64,000 bases of DNA from Massilia sp. NR 4-1 (GTDB taxonomy: Bacteria; Pseudomonadota; Gammaproteobacteria; Burkholderiales; Burkholderiaceae_D): positions 3,968,001-4,032,000 of the forward strand of contig NZ_CP012201.1 in the NCBI RefSeq assembly GCF_001191005.1, given 5' to 3'. Under the pieces are notes generated by a model, which did no database searches, had not been told where the DNA came from, and saw only the letters and a program-made list of their open reading frames with translations. Positions 41,403-51,644 of this stretch are shown piece after piece (positions within the stretch are counted from its first letter, which is position 1; the number at the start of each line of letters is the position of its first letter). Made by a program: the position numbers and the translations under genes.

Positions 41403-44300
41403 TTAGAAGGTGTAGCTCGCGCTCAGATTGAAGTAACGGCCATACGGGTTATGCAGGCCACTGAGGTAGCCGGACTGCGGTACGCCCGCATCGGTGCCTT
41501 GCAGCGGTGCATATGGGGCTTTCTTGTCGAACAAGTTCTGGATATTGAAGTTGATCGACAGGTTGCGGAAGCCCGTGTACGTATAACCCAGGCCGACCGT
41601 GGTCCAGCTCTTGATCGCGCACTTCGGATAGAACTCCTCGTAGCGCGGCACAGTGGCGTCGCGGTCCGGATCAGCATCGGTATCCTTCGGCGTACCGTAG
41701 CCGCAGAACGGCTGCTCGTACTTGCGCTCGCCGTTCCAGACGCGCATCAGCGAGATCGGGCCGACGTAGTTGACCGACAGGTTGACATTGTGGTCGCCCA
41801 GGGCCCAGTTGGTCGAGACCGTGGTCTTCCAGCGTGGCATGCGGGTCGTCTGGCTCAGCGCCCAGTCGTAGGTGCCAGGCTCGGCGCCGGCCGAGTTGTG
41901 CTCAGGATCGCCCTTGAGCATGGCCACCTTGTACTTGTGGATGTAGGTCGAGGTCAGCTTGCTGGTCAGCGAACCCCAGCCGCCGAAGTTCTTGCGGTAG
42001 CGCAGATCCAGGTCCAGGCCGCTGACTTCGGTCGCGCCGCGGTTGATCCAGGGCTTTTTCACCATCAGCAGCGGACCGCTATTCGGGATCACGTTGCCGG
42101 CGGCGTCTTTCAGGAAGTTGTCCGGGTTGGTGTCGCGCACCACGTTGCCGGGATTCTTGTCTTCGTACTTCAGCGAATCGTCGGTCGTGCCCTGGGCCAC
42201 CTCGTCGATCTTACGGATGCGGAACCAGTCGGCCGTGATGTCGAATTCACGGAACGGGGTCCAGATCAGGCCCAGCGAATGGCTGCGCGAGGTTTCCGGT
42301 CCCAGCTCCGGATTGGCGCCGCTGGTGCCGGCGATGGATTTGGCGCAATCGACTTCGGTGGCGCCAGGACGCGGGGTCTTGCGGTCAGGCATGCAACGCT
42401 TCGGATCGTAGATGCCGCGCTGGAAGAACTGCGCGCCACCGGGCGTGACCTGGACCAGGGCCGGGGCACGGAAGCCCTTGGCATAGCTGCCGCGCAGCGC
42501 GAAGCCATCGAACACCGTCCATTTCGCGCCGTATTTCGGCACGAAATTGGTCTTCATGTCTTCGTACTTGTCGTAGCGGCCGGCGAAGTTCAGCTCGAAG
42601 TTTTTGAACAGCGGCGCGCGCAACTCGGCAAAGGCCGACTTCACGTCGCGCTCGCCGTCGATGACGGTGTTGACCAGGCCACGGATGTCGCCACGGCCCA
42701 CCATCGGATCCGGATCGAGCTTGATCTTCTCGCGGCGCACCTCGGCGCCCACGGCCAGGCCGATGCCGCCGCCCGGCAGCTGGAACTGCTGGAATTCCGT
42801 ATTGGCCTTGACGTCCAGGTGCAGGATGGACGCCTTGTTGCGGGTCAGCGGGTCATACGACAGGGTGGGGTCGGCGGCCACCTGGGCCAGCGGGGTGCCG
42901 CTGTTCAGCTTGCGCAAGGTCGGCAAGTAGAGGAAGCCATACAGCTGGTCCTTTTTCTTGGTCTCGTTCCACAGCAGGCCGGTTTCCCAGTTCCAGTCCG
43001 CCCAGCTGCCTTCCAGGCCGGCCAGCACACGGGTGTTGTCGTTGATGACCTTGCTGCCGCTGCGCATATCGGTGAAGCGGTAGACCATCGACGCGCGCGC
43101 GTTCGGGAAAGGATTGTCCGGGTGGCCCACTTCCAGGATGGTCTGGTAAGGCTCGGCCAGGCCGGTGGACGTGTAGTTGGTGATGCTGCCGGTGCTCAGC
43201 GTGGACGGGTTGTCCGTGTAGCGGCGCTCGGAACGCGCGTAGCCCAGTTCCACGAAGGCGCGGGTGTTCTCGCCCAGCTTGAACACGGCGCGGCCCATCA
43301 CATTGGCGTTCTCGCCGGCACCCTGCTCTTCCAGGTTTTCCGAGGTATCGTAGTTACAGAATTTGCGGCCGATGAACACGCTCTGCGCCGACAGGCCCAT
43401 CTGGGTGCTGCCCACCAGTTGCTGCGACGGGTCGCAGTTCAGGCGCACCACCAGGCGCTGGTCGGCCTGGGCCTGGGTCACGGCAAAGTTCTTCGAGCCG
43501 GGCGAGGTTTCGCGGTAGAAGATCGGCGAACCGGAGGCCGTGCTGCCATACGGCGTGGCGTAGCGGTTGTTCAGGATCTTGTACTGCTCGTACTCGATGT
43601 CTTTCACGTCCGAGCGCTTGACGCGGCTGCGCTTGGAGTAGTCGGCCGTGACGAAGACGTTGTAGCCGTCGGTATCGATGTCGCCGATGCCGTAGAAGCC
43701 GCTCACGCCGGAGTTCTTGAACTTGCCGTCGTCGTTGGCGCTGGTGCGGGCCGCCAGCTGGCCGCCCTGGTAATTGTTCTTGGTGATGAAGTTGATCACG
43801 CCGCCGATGGCGTCGGAGCCGTAGATGGCCGAGGCGCCGTCTTTCAGGATCTCGACGCGGTCCAGGGCCGACAGCGGGATGTTATTCAAGTCGTACAGGG
43901 TCGAGTTGCCGGTGTTCGGGTCGGCATAGGCCGCCGGCGTCATGCGCCGGCCGTTCAGCAGGATCAGCGTGGAGGTCGAGGTCAGGCCGCGCAGCGAGGC
44001 CGTGGCCACGCCGCTGGCGAAGGCGCCGCCCTTGGTGTCGAAGTTGGTATCGCTGCCCATGGCCGGCACTTTGCGCATCAGGTCGGCCACGCTGGTGACG
44101 CCGGCGTCCTTGATGTCCTGTTGGGTGATGACCTGGATCGGCAGCGCGCTTTCCTTGTCGGCGCGCTTCAGATTGGAACCCGTCACATAGACGGTCTGGG
44201 TTTCGTTGCCATGAGCCTGTTGGGCCATGGCGCCTGGTGCATACGTCAATGCCAATGCCACGGCAAGAACGCCTGGTTTTAACACAAGATTCCGTTTCAA
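41403..44300 (-). CDS. TonB-dependent outer-membrane receptor, substrate unknown
   Basis: 965 residues. Signal peptide to about residue 26 (GAMAQQ); TonB-box-like ETQTVYVTGS (33-42); plug domain (about 50-165) with LRGLTSTSTLILLNGRRM and VEILKDGASAIYGSDAIGGV; then a 22-strand barrel ending in FNLSASYTF with the C-terminal Phe needed for assembly. Takes up a large or scarce ligand using energy from TonB; sequence alone does not show which. Cysteines in extracellular loops (KRCMPDRK, VDCAKS, QPFCGYG, YPKCAIK) may form disulfides. Lies between rpsJ and creB. Confidence 0.92.
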   Translation of the reverse strand: MKRNLVLKPGVLAVALALTYAPGAMAQQAHGNETQTVYVTGSNLKRADKESALPIQVITQQDIKDAGVTSVADLMRKVPAMGSDTNFDTKGGAFASGVATASLRGLTSTSTLILLNGRRMTPAAYADPNTGNSTLYDLNNIPLSALDRVEILKDGASAIYGSDAIGGVINFITKNNYQGGQLAARTSANDDGKFKNSGVSGFYGIGDIDTDGYNVFVTADYSKRSRVKRSDVKDIEYEQYKILNNRYATPYGSTASGSPIFYRETSPGSKNFAVTQAQADQRLVVRLNCDPSQQLVGSTQMGLSAQSVFIGRKFCNYDTSENLEEQGAGENANVMGRAVFKLGENTRAFVELGYARSERRYTDNPSTLSTGSITNYTSTGLAEPYQTILEVGHPDNPFPNARASMVYRFTDMRSGSKVINDNTRVLAGLEGSWADWNWETGLLWNETKKKDQLYGFLYLPTLRKLNSGTPLAQVAADPTLSYDPLTRNKASILHLDVKANTEFQQFQLPGGGIGLAVGAEVRREKIKLDPDPMVGRGDIRGLVNTVIDGERDVKSAFAELRAPLFKNFELNFAGRYDKYEDMKTNFVPKYGAKWTVFDGFALRGSYAKGFRAPALVQVTPGGAQFFQRGIYDPKRCMPDRKTPRPGATEVDCAKSIAGTSGANPELGPETSRSHSLGLIWTPFREFDITADWFRIRKIDEVAQGTTDDSLKYEDKNPGNVVRDTNPDNFLKDAAGNVIPNSGPLLMVKKPWINRGATEVSGLDLDLRYRKNFGGWGSLTSKLTSTYIHKYKVAMLKGDPEHNSAGAEPGTYDWALSQTTRMPRWKTTVSTNWALGDHNVNLSVNYVGPISLMRVWNGERKYEQPFCGYGTPKDTDADPDRDATVPRYEEFYPKCAIKSWTTVGLGYTYTGFRNLSINFNIQNLFDKKAPYAPLQGTDAGVPQSGYLSGLHNPYGRYFNLSASYTF

Positions 44301-44599
44301 GATGACTCCATTAATGCTTTATTTTTATATCCTTGAACAGTTACCCCCAGCGGGTTAACCCCCTACTCCTGAATGAGCATTCTAAATTTCTCATGATTCA
44401 TTATTGCCAGGCAATTAATTTGATTTTTTTCTCAACTTTTAAAATGCAAGTTGTTGCTTTTAGATCAATATGCATTGGTTTTCCGGAATTTGGGCGCGGA
44501 TATGCGGGGCCATCATTACGGTGCAGCAAAAAAAAACGGCCCGCGCAAGGCGCGGGCCGTTCTCGGGGCGGACGGCGAAGCCGTCCAGCCGGAATGCGA
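44301..44599. other. AT-rich region between rpsJ and the TonB-dependent receptor
   Basis: About 300 nt without a gene. 44301-44480 is strikingly AT-rich against its surroundings and should hold the receptor promoter, though no convincing -35/-10 pair is seen. The rpsJ terminator is at 44532-44561. The change in base composition could mark a junction of the inserted block. Confidence 0.5.
44532..44561 (-). terminator. Strong terminator after rpsJ
   Basis: Perfect 12-bp GC-rich stem (AACGGCCCGCGC/GCGCGGGCCGTT), 3-nt loop, followed on the minus strand by a long T-run, 38 nt past the rpsJ stop. Separates rpsJ from everything downstream. Confidence 0.93.
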
Positions 44600-44917
44600 T
44601 TACTGCAGTTTGATTTCGACGTCCACGCCGGCTGGCAGGTCCAGCTTCATCAGGGCGTCAACGGTCTTGTCGGTTGGATCCACGATGTCCATCAGGCGCT
44701 GGTGGGTGCGGATTTCGAACTGGTCGCGCGAAGTCTTGTTCACGTGCGGGGAACGCAGCACGTCGTAGCGCTGGATGCGGGTTGGCAGAGGCACTGGGCC
44801 TTTTACCACGGCGCCGGTGCGCTTGGCGGTGTCAACGATTTCCAGGGCGGACTGGTCGATCAGCTTGTAGTCGAAAGCCTTCAGGCGGATGCGGATTTTT
44901 TGGTTTGGGGTGGACAT
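44600..44917 (-). CDS. rpsJ: 30S ribosomal protein S10 (NusE)
   Basis: 105 residues. QKIRIRLKAFDYKLIDQSA and LPTRIQRYDVLRSPHVNKTS are diagnostic. Ribosomal head protein that also acts as NusE in antitermination with NusB. It follows tuf but, unlike in most bacteria, is not followed by rplC: a terminator and a 9.5-kb block intervene. Upstream, an extended -10 promoter candidate lies at 44991-45001. Confidence 0.98.
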   Translation of the reverse strand: MSTPNQKIRIRLKAFDYKLIDQSALEIVDTAKRTGAVVKGPVPLPTRIQRYDVLRSPHVNKTSRDQFEIRTHQRLMDIVDPTDKTVDALMKLDLPAGVDVEIKLQ

Positions 44918-44990
44918 GCTAATTCCTTAAAGAACGAACCGGAAACTTTGAAGTTCCGGCAATGTATGTAAGAACTGCTAGCGGGCCGAC

Positions 44991-45001
44991 ATGATAGCAC
45001 A
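44991..45001 (-). promoter_or_regulatory. Candidate extended -10 promoter for rpsJ
   Basis: Minus strand TGTGCTATCAT: TG-n-TATCAT, 5/6 match in the -10 hexamer, no clear -35. It sits in the 117-nt tuf-rpsJ gap within the loop of a GCGGGCCG/CGGCCCGC hairpin. Confidence 0.4.
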
Positions 45002-45034
45002 GGCCGGCCCGCTTTTATCGCGCTAAGAAACTAA

Positions 45035-46225
<1,191 letters not shown>

Positions 46226-46259
46226 TTTAATTCTTCCTTAGAACTATGATTTAAGGTCT

Positions 46260-46290
46260 GACCGGCCAGGAGGATCTCCCCTGGCCGGTC
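46260..46290 (-). promoter_or_regulatory. Hairpin between fusA and tuf
   Basis: Perfect 11-bp stem (GACCGGCCAGG/CCTGGCCGGTC) with 9-nt loop, no T-run. May stabilise or process the mRNA so that tuf is made in excess of fusA. Confidence 0.45.
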
Positions 46291-46301
46291 AATAAACAAG
46301 A

Positions 46302-48407
46302 TTACTTCGCTTTGGCGGTGACGATCGCGTCGATCACGTGCTTAGGCGCTTCGGAGTAGTGCTTGAATTCCATCGTGTAGGTTGCACGACCCTGGGTTGC
46401 GGAACGCAGCGAGGTCGAGTAACCGAACATTTCCGACAGCGGTACTTCGGCCTTGATGATCTTGCCGCCGCCGCCTGGGATTTCGTCCATGCCCTGCACC
46501 ATACCACGGCGGGACGACAGGTCGCCCATCACGGTACCGGCGTAGTCTTCCGGCGTTTCCACTTCCACAGCCATCATCGGCTCCAGAATCACTGGCTGGG
46601 CCTTGCGGCAGCCATCTTTGAAGGCCATCGAAGCGGCCATGCGGAACGCGTTTTCGTTCGAGTCCACATCGTGGTACGAACCGAAGAACAGGGTCACTTT
46701 CACGTCCACCACTGGGTAGCCGGCCAGAACACCGGTGTTCAGGGTTTCGCGCACACCCTTCTCAACTGCAGGGATGTATTCGCGAGGAACGGTACCGCCT
46801 TTGATCGCGTCGACGAACTCGAAGCCTTTGCCCGGTTCTTGCGGTTCGATCTTCAGCACCACGTGACCGTACTGACCACGGCCGCCCGACTGCTTGACGA
46901 ACTTGCCTTCGATCTCTTCGCAGGTCTTGCGAATGGTTTCACGGTAAGCCACCTGTGGTTTGCCGACGGTCGCTTCCACGCCGAATTCGCGCTTCATACG
47001 GTCAACGATAATTTCCAGGTGCAGCTCGCCCATACCACCGATGATGGTCTGGCCGGATTCTTCGTCGGTCTTGACGCGGAACGATGGGTCTTCCTGAGCC
47101 AGACGGTTCAGGGCCAGGCCCATTTTTTCCTGGTCGGACTTGGTTTTCGGCTCAACGGCCTGCTGGATCACCGGCTCCGGGAACTCCATGCGTTCCAGGA
47201 TGATCGGGGATGCTGGATCGCACAGGGTCTCGCCGGTGGTCACGTCTTTCAGGCCCACGGCAGCGGCGATGTCGCCGGCGCGCACTTCTTTGATCTCTTC
47301 GCGCTGGTTGGCGTGCATCTGCAGAATACGGCCCAGGCGCTCTTTACGGTTTTTCACCGAGTTCAGCACGGTGTCGCCGGAGTTGATGGCGCCCGAGTAC
47401 ACGCGGAAGAAGGCCAGCTGGCCGACGAATGGGTCGGTCATGATCTTGAAGGCCAGCGCCGAGAATTTCTCGTCGTCGGCGGCTTTACGGGAAGCTGGCT
47501 GCTCGTCGTCGTCGGTGCCGTTGACCGGTGGGATGTCCACTGGGGATGGCAGGAACTCGATCACAGCGTCCAGCATCGCTTGCACGCCCTTGTTCTTGAA
47601 CGCGGTACCGCACATCATCGGCACGATTTCGGAAGCGATGGTACGCTCGCGCAGTGCTTTCTTGATTTCGGCTTCGGACAGGTCGCCCTCTTCCAGGTAC
47701 TTGTTCATCAGGTCTTCGGAAGCTTCGGCAGCCGCTTCAACCATCTTCTCGCGCCACTCGGCAGCGGACTCGGCCAGTTCGGCCGGGATGTCGCGGTAGT
47801 CGAATTTCATGCCCTGGGAAGCGTCGTCCCAGATGATGGCTTTCATCTTGACCAGGTCGATCACGCCCTTGAAGTTTTCTTCCGCGCCGATCGGGATCTG
47901 GATCAGGATCGGGTTGGCCTTCAGGCGGTTGCGCATCTGCTCGTACACTTTGAAGAAGTTGGCGCCGGTACGGTCCATCTTGTTCACGAAGGCCAGACGT
48001 GGCACTTTGTACTTGTTAGCCTGACGCCACACGGTTTCCGACTGAGGCTGCACGCCGCCCACTGCGCAGTAAACCATGCAAGCACCGTCCAGCACGCGCA
48101 TCGAGCGTTCAACTTCAATGGTGAAGTCAACGTGGCCCGGGGTGTCGATGATGTTGATGTGGTGTTCTGGGAAGTTGTTGGCCATGCCTTTCCAGAAGCA
48201 GGTGGTCGCCGCGGAGGTGATGGTGATGCCGCGCTCTTGTTCCTGCTCCATCCAGTCCATGGTGGCTGCGCCGTCGTGCACTTCACCAATCTTGTGGTTC
48301 ACGCCGGTGTAGAACAGCACGCGCTCGGTAGTGGTCGTCTTACCGGCGTCGATGTGAGCGGAGATACCGATATTGCGGTAGCGCTCAATGGGGGTCTTGC
48401 GGGCCAT
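46302..48407 (-). CDS. fusA: Elongation factor G
   Basis: 701 residues. GTPase domain with AHIDAGKTTTTER, DTPGHVDFT and NKMDRTG; domains II-V follow, including the tip loop GGGGKIIKAEVP. Drives translocation and, with RRF, ribosome recycling. Third gene of the str-type operon; 107 nt after rpsG. Confidence 0.99.
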   Translation of the reverse strand: MARKTPIERYRNIGISAHIDAGKTTTTERVLFYTGVNHKIGEVHDGAATMDWMEQEQERGITITSAATTCFWKGMANNFPEHHINIIDTPGHVDFTIEVERSMRVLDGACMVYCAVGGVQPQSETVWRQANKYKVPRLAFVNKMDRTGANFFKVYEQMRNRLKANPILIQIPIGAEENFKGVIDLVKMKAIIWDDASQGMKFDYRDIPAELAESAAEWREKMVEAAAEASEDLMNKYLEEGDLSEAEIKKALRERTIASEIVPMMCGTAFKNKGVQAMLDAVIEFLPSPVDIPPVNGTDDDEQPASRKAADDEKFSALAFKIMTDPFVGQLAFFRVYSGAINSGDTVLNSVKNRKERLGRILQMHANQREEIKEVRAGDIAAAVGLKDVTTGETLCDPASPIILERMEFPEPVIQQAVEPKTKSDQEKMGLALNRLAQEDPSFRVKTDEESGQTIIGGMGELHLEIIVDRMKREFGVEATVGKPQVAYRETIRKTCEEIEGKFVKQSGGRGQYGHVVLKIEPQEPGKGFEFVDAIKGGTVPREYIPAVEKGVRETLNTGVLAGYPVVDVKVTLFFGSYHDVDSNENAFRMAASMAFKDGCRKAQPVILEPMMAVEVETPEDYAGTVMGDLSSRRGMVQGMDEIPGGGGKIIKAEVPLSEMFGYSTSLRSATQGRATYTMEFKHYSEAPKHVIDAIVTAKAK

Positions 48408-48514
48408 AGTTAATCCTAAATCTTTTAATGGACAAAACCGAGCAGCATTTTTCGATCAAAAAATGTGCCCGGCTTGAACAACAGATAAGCGGCCGGCACT
48501 GCCGGCCGAAGTTT

Positions 48515-48985
48515 TTAGAAGCGGAAGTGCGAGAACGCCTTGTTCGCTTCAGCCATGCGGTGCACCTCGTCACGACGCTTCATTGCGCCGCCGCGGCCTT
48601 CCGCAGCTTCCATCAGCTCACCGCCCAGGCGTTGTGGCATGGATTTTTCGCTGCGCTTGTTGGCAGCTTCACGCAGCCAGCGCATGGACAGGGCCAGACG
48701 GCGTACTGGACGCACTTCCACAGGCACCTGGTAGTTGGCGCCACCGACGCGGCGGGATTTCACTTCCACCAGCGGCTTGGCGTTGTTGATTGCGGCGGCG
48801 AACACTTCCAGCGGGTCCTTGCCCGATTTTTGCTGGATATGGTCGAACGCACCGTAGATGATGTTTTCTGCGACCGATTTTTTACCGGACAGCATCAGAA
48901 CGTTCACGAATTTGGCGACTTCGGTGTTGCCGAATTTTGGATCCGGCAGAATTTCGCGCTTGGGTACTTCACGACGACGTGGCAT
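48515..48985 (-). CDS. rpsG: 30S ribosomal protein S7
   Basis: 156 residues. PRRREVPKREILPDPKFGN and the 16S-binding KKSVAENIIYGAFDHIQQK. Head-assembly initiator; in E. coli it represses the str operon in the rpsL-rpsG gap, here 115 nt long. Confidence 0.98.
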   Translation of the reverse strand: MPRRREVPKREILPDPKFGNTEVAKFVNVLMLSGKKSVAENIIYGAFDHIQQKSGKDPLEVFAAAINNAKPLVEVKSRRVGGANYQVPVEVRPVRRLALSMRWLREAANKRSEKSMPQRLGGELMEAAEGRGGAMKRRDEVHRMAEANKAFSHFRF

Positions 48986-49100
48986 TGTATTTCCTTCCTG
49001 TCTTCAGTTGAGCGCCTCTGATTTGGCACTCGCGGAGGCCATCAAAGCCTTCCACTTACTCGGTCTCGCGACCGCCTCAACTCATTAAAATGCAAGAAAA

Positions 49101-49484
49101 TTACTTCTTGGCTTGCTTAGCGCGCTTCGCACCGTACTTCGAGCGAGCTTGCTTACGGTCTTTAACACCCTGGGTATCCAGCGCGCCGCGAACCATGTGG
49201 TAACGCACACCTGGCAAGTCTTTTACACGACCGCCGCGCAGCAGAACAACGCTGTGTTCCTGCAGGTTGTGGCCTTCACCGCCGATGTACGAAATCACTT
49301 CGAAACCGTTGGTCAGACGCACTTTGGCAACTTTACGCAGTGCCGAGTTAGGCTTCTTAGGAGTGGTGGTGTACACGCGGGTGCACACGCCACGCTTTTG
49401 CGGGCAGTTTTCAAGTGCCGGCGATTTGCTCTTCACGACCAGTGCGGTACGTGGTTTGCGAATCAATTGATTGATGGTTGGCAT
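49101..49484 (-). CDS. rpsL: 30S ribosomal protein S12
   Basis: 127 residues. MPTINQLIRKPRTALVVKSK; decoding-centre loops TTTPKKPNSALRKVAKVRL and GGRVKDLPGVRYH keep the lysines found in streptomycin-sensitive ribosomes (about 43 and 88). First gene of the str-type operon, with a strong promoter at 49645-49673. Confidence 0.98.
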   Translation of the reverse strand: MPTINQLIRKPRTALVVKSKSPALENCPQKRGVCTRVYTTTPKKPNSALRKVAKVRLTNGFEVISYIGGEGHNLQEHSVVLLRGGRVKDLPGVRYHMVRGALDTQGVKDRKQARSKYGAKRAKQAKK

Positions 49485-49518
49485 CGTTCTTAATCCAACA
49501 AAGTTACTACGTTAATAA

Positions 49519-49536
49519 CCCGGACAATTGTCCGGG
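49519..49536 (-). promoter_or_regulatory. Palindrome in the rpsL leader
   Basis: Perfect 18-nt palindrome CCCGGACAATTGTCCGGG about 35 nt upstream of the rpsL ATG, followed on the minus strand by TTATT. Possible attenuator or protein site. Confidence 0.4.
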
Positions 49537-49644
49537 GACTAAAACCGTGTCCCGATTCCAACTGCACATGGGGCGCAAAAAGCCACTCTCGGGGAGCAGC
49601 TGTCAAACGCGTATACGATGCGCAGAATAAATTGAGAACTCGCG

Positions 49645-49673
49645 AGTATATACCTGGCAAGAACCCCAGTCAA
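49645..49673 (-). promoter_or_regulatory. Sigma-70 promoter of the str operon
   Basis: Minus strand TTGACT, 17-nt spacer, TATACT (each 5/6), followed by a GC-rich CGCGAG discriminator typical of stringently controlled promoters. Predicted leader about 150 nt before rpsL. Confidence 0.75.
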
Positions 49674-49764
49674 CTTCTGTTGCTGAATAATGTGGCAGGC
49701 GCAGGGTCTGCCCAGGACGGGGAAAAGCTTCCATAATAGCGGACACCTTTTTTACATTGTTTTT

Positions 49765-51642
49765 ATGCAAGCCTTGCTGCGCCCGGCCAATGCCCTCGTC
49801 CTGCTGACTTATCTGGCCCTGTCGGCCGTGCCCTTCGTGCCTCTGCTGCTGGGCAAGCCGGTGGAGGGGCCGTGGCAGATCGTCGGCATCGAATTCACAG
49901 CCTGGGCGGCGGCGTGGGCGCTGTTCCGCCGTCCGGCGTATTTCCACTGGCTGCTGCTGCCGGCCTTCCTCGCGCTGCCGACCGAGATTTACCTGATCGT
50001 CTTTTACGGCCAGGGCATCTCCACCCACCATCTGGGCATCATCGCCGAGACCAGCCCGAAAGAGTCGCTCGAATTCCTCGGCCAGAAAGTGTGGCTGATG
50101 CTGGCCGTGATGGCCGCGGTGGCGGCGTGGTGGGTAGTGAGCTTCCGCGCCGCGCGCAAGACGCGCGACCTGGACTGGAATGACTCTTCGCGCTGGCTGG
50201 CCCTGGGCGCGCTGGCCGTGCTGGCGGCGGTGGCGGCCTATGGCTGGGAATTCGGCGTGGCGCCGGCCCAACCGGCTGCGGCCAGCGTGGCAGCCGCACC
50301 GGCTTCCGCCGCCGCCCAGGCCAGCGCCTCCGGCAGCGAGGAAGAGGAGGAGGAAGAAGAGACCCCGGCCGCCAGCGCCGGTCTCGACTACACCGGCTGG
50401 CAATTGCCCGCCCTGCCCTACTGGGCCAAGGTGCCGGTCGATTTCGACGCCTTCATCAATTCCTGGCCCTTCGGCCTCGTCGCGCGCGGCTGGGACTTCT
50501 ATAAGGAGCGGCGCTATCTGGCCGACCTGGACGAGCGCAGCCGCCGCTTCAGTTTCGGCGCGCAGCAGCGCGAGCGCGACAGCGTGGCCGAGGTGGTGGT
50601 CGTGGTGCTGGGCGAATCCTCGCGCTACGACCGCTGGCGCCTGAATGGCTACCAGCGCGACACCAATCCCCTGCTCGGCAAGGAAGCCAATCTGGTGACG
50701 CTGAGCGATGTGATCACGCCGGTGTCGGCCACGCGCCTGTCGGTGCCGGTCATCATTTCGCGCAAGCCCGCGGTGCAGAGCCTGAAGGATGGCTTCACCG
50801 AAAAATCCTTCATCACCGCCTATAAGGAAGCGGGCTTCAAGACCTGGTGGCTGTCGAACCAGATCTCCTTCGGCAAATTCGACACCCCGGTTTCGGTCTT
50901 CGCCAAGGAAGCCAATGTGGTGCAGTTCATGAACCTGGGCGGCTTCACCAACAGCTCGAACTTCGACCAGATCCTGTTCGACCCGCTCAAGATCGCGCTG
51001 GCCGATCCGGCGCCGAAAAAACTGATCGTGCTGCACACCCTGGGCAGCCATTGGAACTACAGCCAGCGCCACCCGCAGGCTTTCGACAAATGGCAACCCT
51101 CGCTGTACGGCGTGGACAAGCCGGTGTACACCGACCTGAAGATCAAGCCCCAGCTGAATAACAGCTACGACAACTCCATCCTCTACACCGACTGGTTCCT
51201 GGCACAGACCATCGGCCAATTGAAAGTTGCGGCGCCGATGGCGGCGCTGCTGTATGTGGCCGACCACGGCCAGACCCTGTACGACAACAGCTGCCGCCTG
51301 GCCTTCCACGGCCACAACACCCAGTACGAATTCCACATCCCGGCCTTCGTCTGGTATTCGCACCAGTACCAGGACCGCTACCCCGACAAGGTGCAGCAAT
51401 TGCAGCGCCACCGCAAAGCGCCGCTCGCCACCGAGAACATGTTCCACACCCTGCTCGACCTGGCCGACATCCGCTACCCCGGCGACAAGCTCGAATGGAG
51501 CTTCCTCAGCAGCAAATTCAAACCCCACAAGCGCGTGGTCGACAGCTACGGCTGGACCGACTACGACAACGCCACGCTCAAAGGCGACTGCCGCGAAATC
51601 ATCGCCGGCAAGCCCAAAGCCCCCAAGCGCGGCAAAAAGTAA
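49765..51642 (+). CDS. Phosphoethanolamine-transferase-like membrane sulfatase-fold protein
   Basis: 625 residues from ATG 49765. N-terminal membrane domain with several helices (to about residue 170), then an Ala-rich linker with eight consecutive glutamates (192-199), then an alkaline-phosphatase-superfamily catalytic domain. GESSRYDRWRLNGYQRDTNP places a Ser (285) at the nucleophile position, as in CptA/OpgE types, where EptA has Thr. The metal site continues in YVADHGQTLYDN. Probably transfers phosphoethanolamine to lipid A core, glucans or another envelope glycan; the acceptor is unknown. Faces away from rpsL. Confidence 0.85.
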   Translation: MQALLRPANALVLLTYLALSAVPFVPLLLGKPVEGPWQIVGIEFTAWAAAWALFRRPAYFHWLLLPAFLALPTEIYLIVFYGQGISTHHLGIIAETSPKESLEFLGQKVWLMLAVMAAVAAWWVVSFRAARKTRDLDWNDSSRWLALGALAVLAAVAAYGWEFGVAPAQPAAASVAAAPASAAAQASASGSEEEEEEEETPAASAGLDYTGWQLPALPYWAKVPVDFDAFINSWPFGLVARGWDFYKERRYLADLDERSRRFSFGAQQRERDSVAEVVVVVLGESSRYDRWRLNGYQRDTNPLLGKEANLVTLSDVITPVSATRLSVPVIISRKPAVQSLKDGFTEKSFITAYKEAGFKTWWLSNQISFGKFDTPVSVFAKEANVVQFMNLGGFTNSSNFDQILFDPLKIALADPAPKKLIVLHTLGSHWNYSQRHPQAFDKWQPSLYGVDKPVYTDLKIKPQLNNSYDNSILYTDWFLAQTIGQLKVAAPMAALLYVADHGQTLYDNSCRLAFHGHNTQYEFHIPAFVWYSHQYQDRYPDKVQQLQRHRKAPLATENMFHTLLDLADIRYPGDKLEWSFLSSKFKPHKRVVDSYGWTDYDNATLKGDCREIIAGKPKAPKRGKK

Positions 51643-51644
51643 CT

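Noticed and set aside
41373..44282. 969-residue plus-strand open frame
   Set aside because: Antisense to the TonB-dependent receptor, which has signal peptide, plug and C-terminal Phe.
35068..44599. Mobile element as cause of the S10 operon split
   Set aside because: No transposase, integrase, terminal repeats or tRNA attachment site were found at either junction, so no element is called.
46338..48413. 691-residue plus-strand open frame
   Set aside because: Antisense to fusA; no family features.
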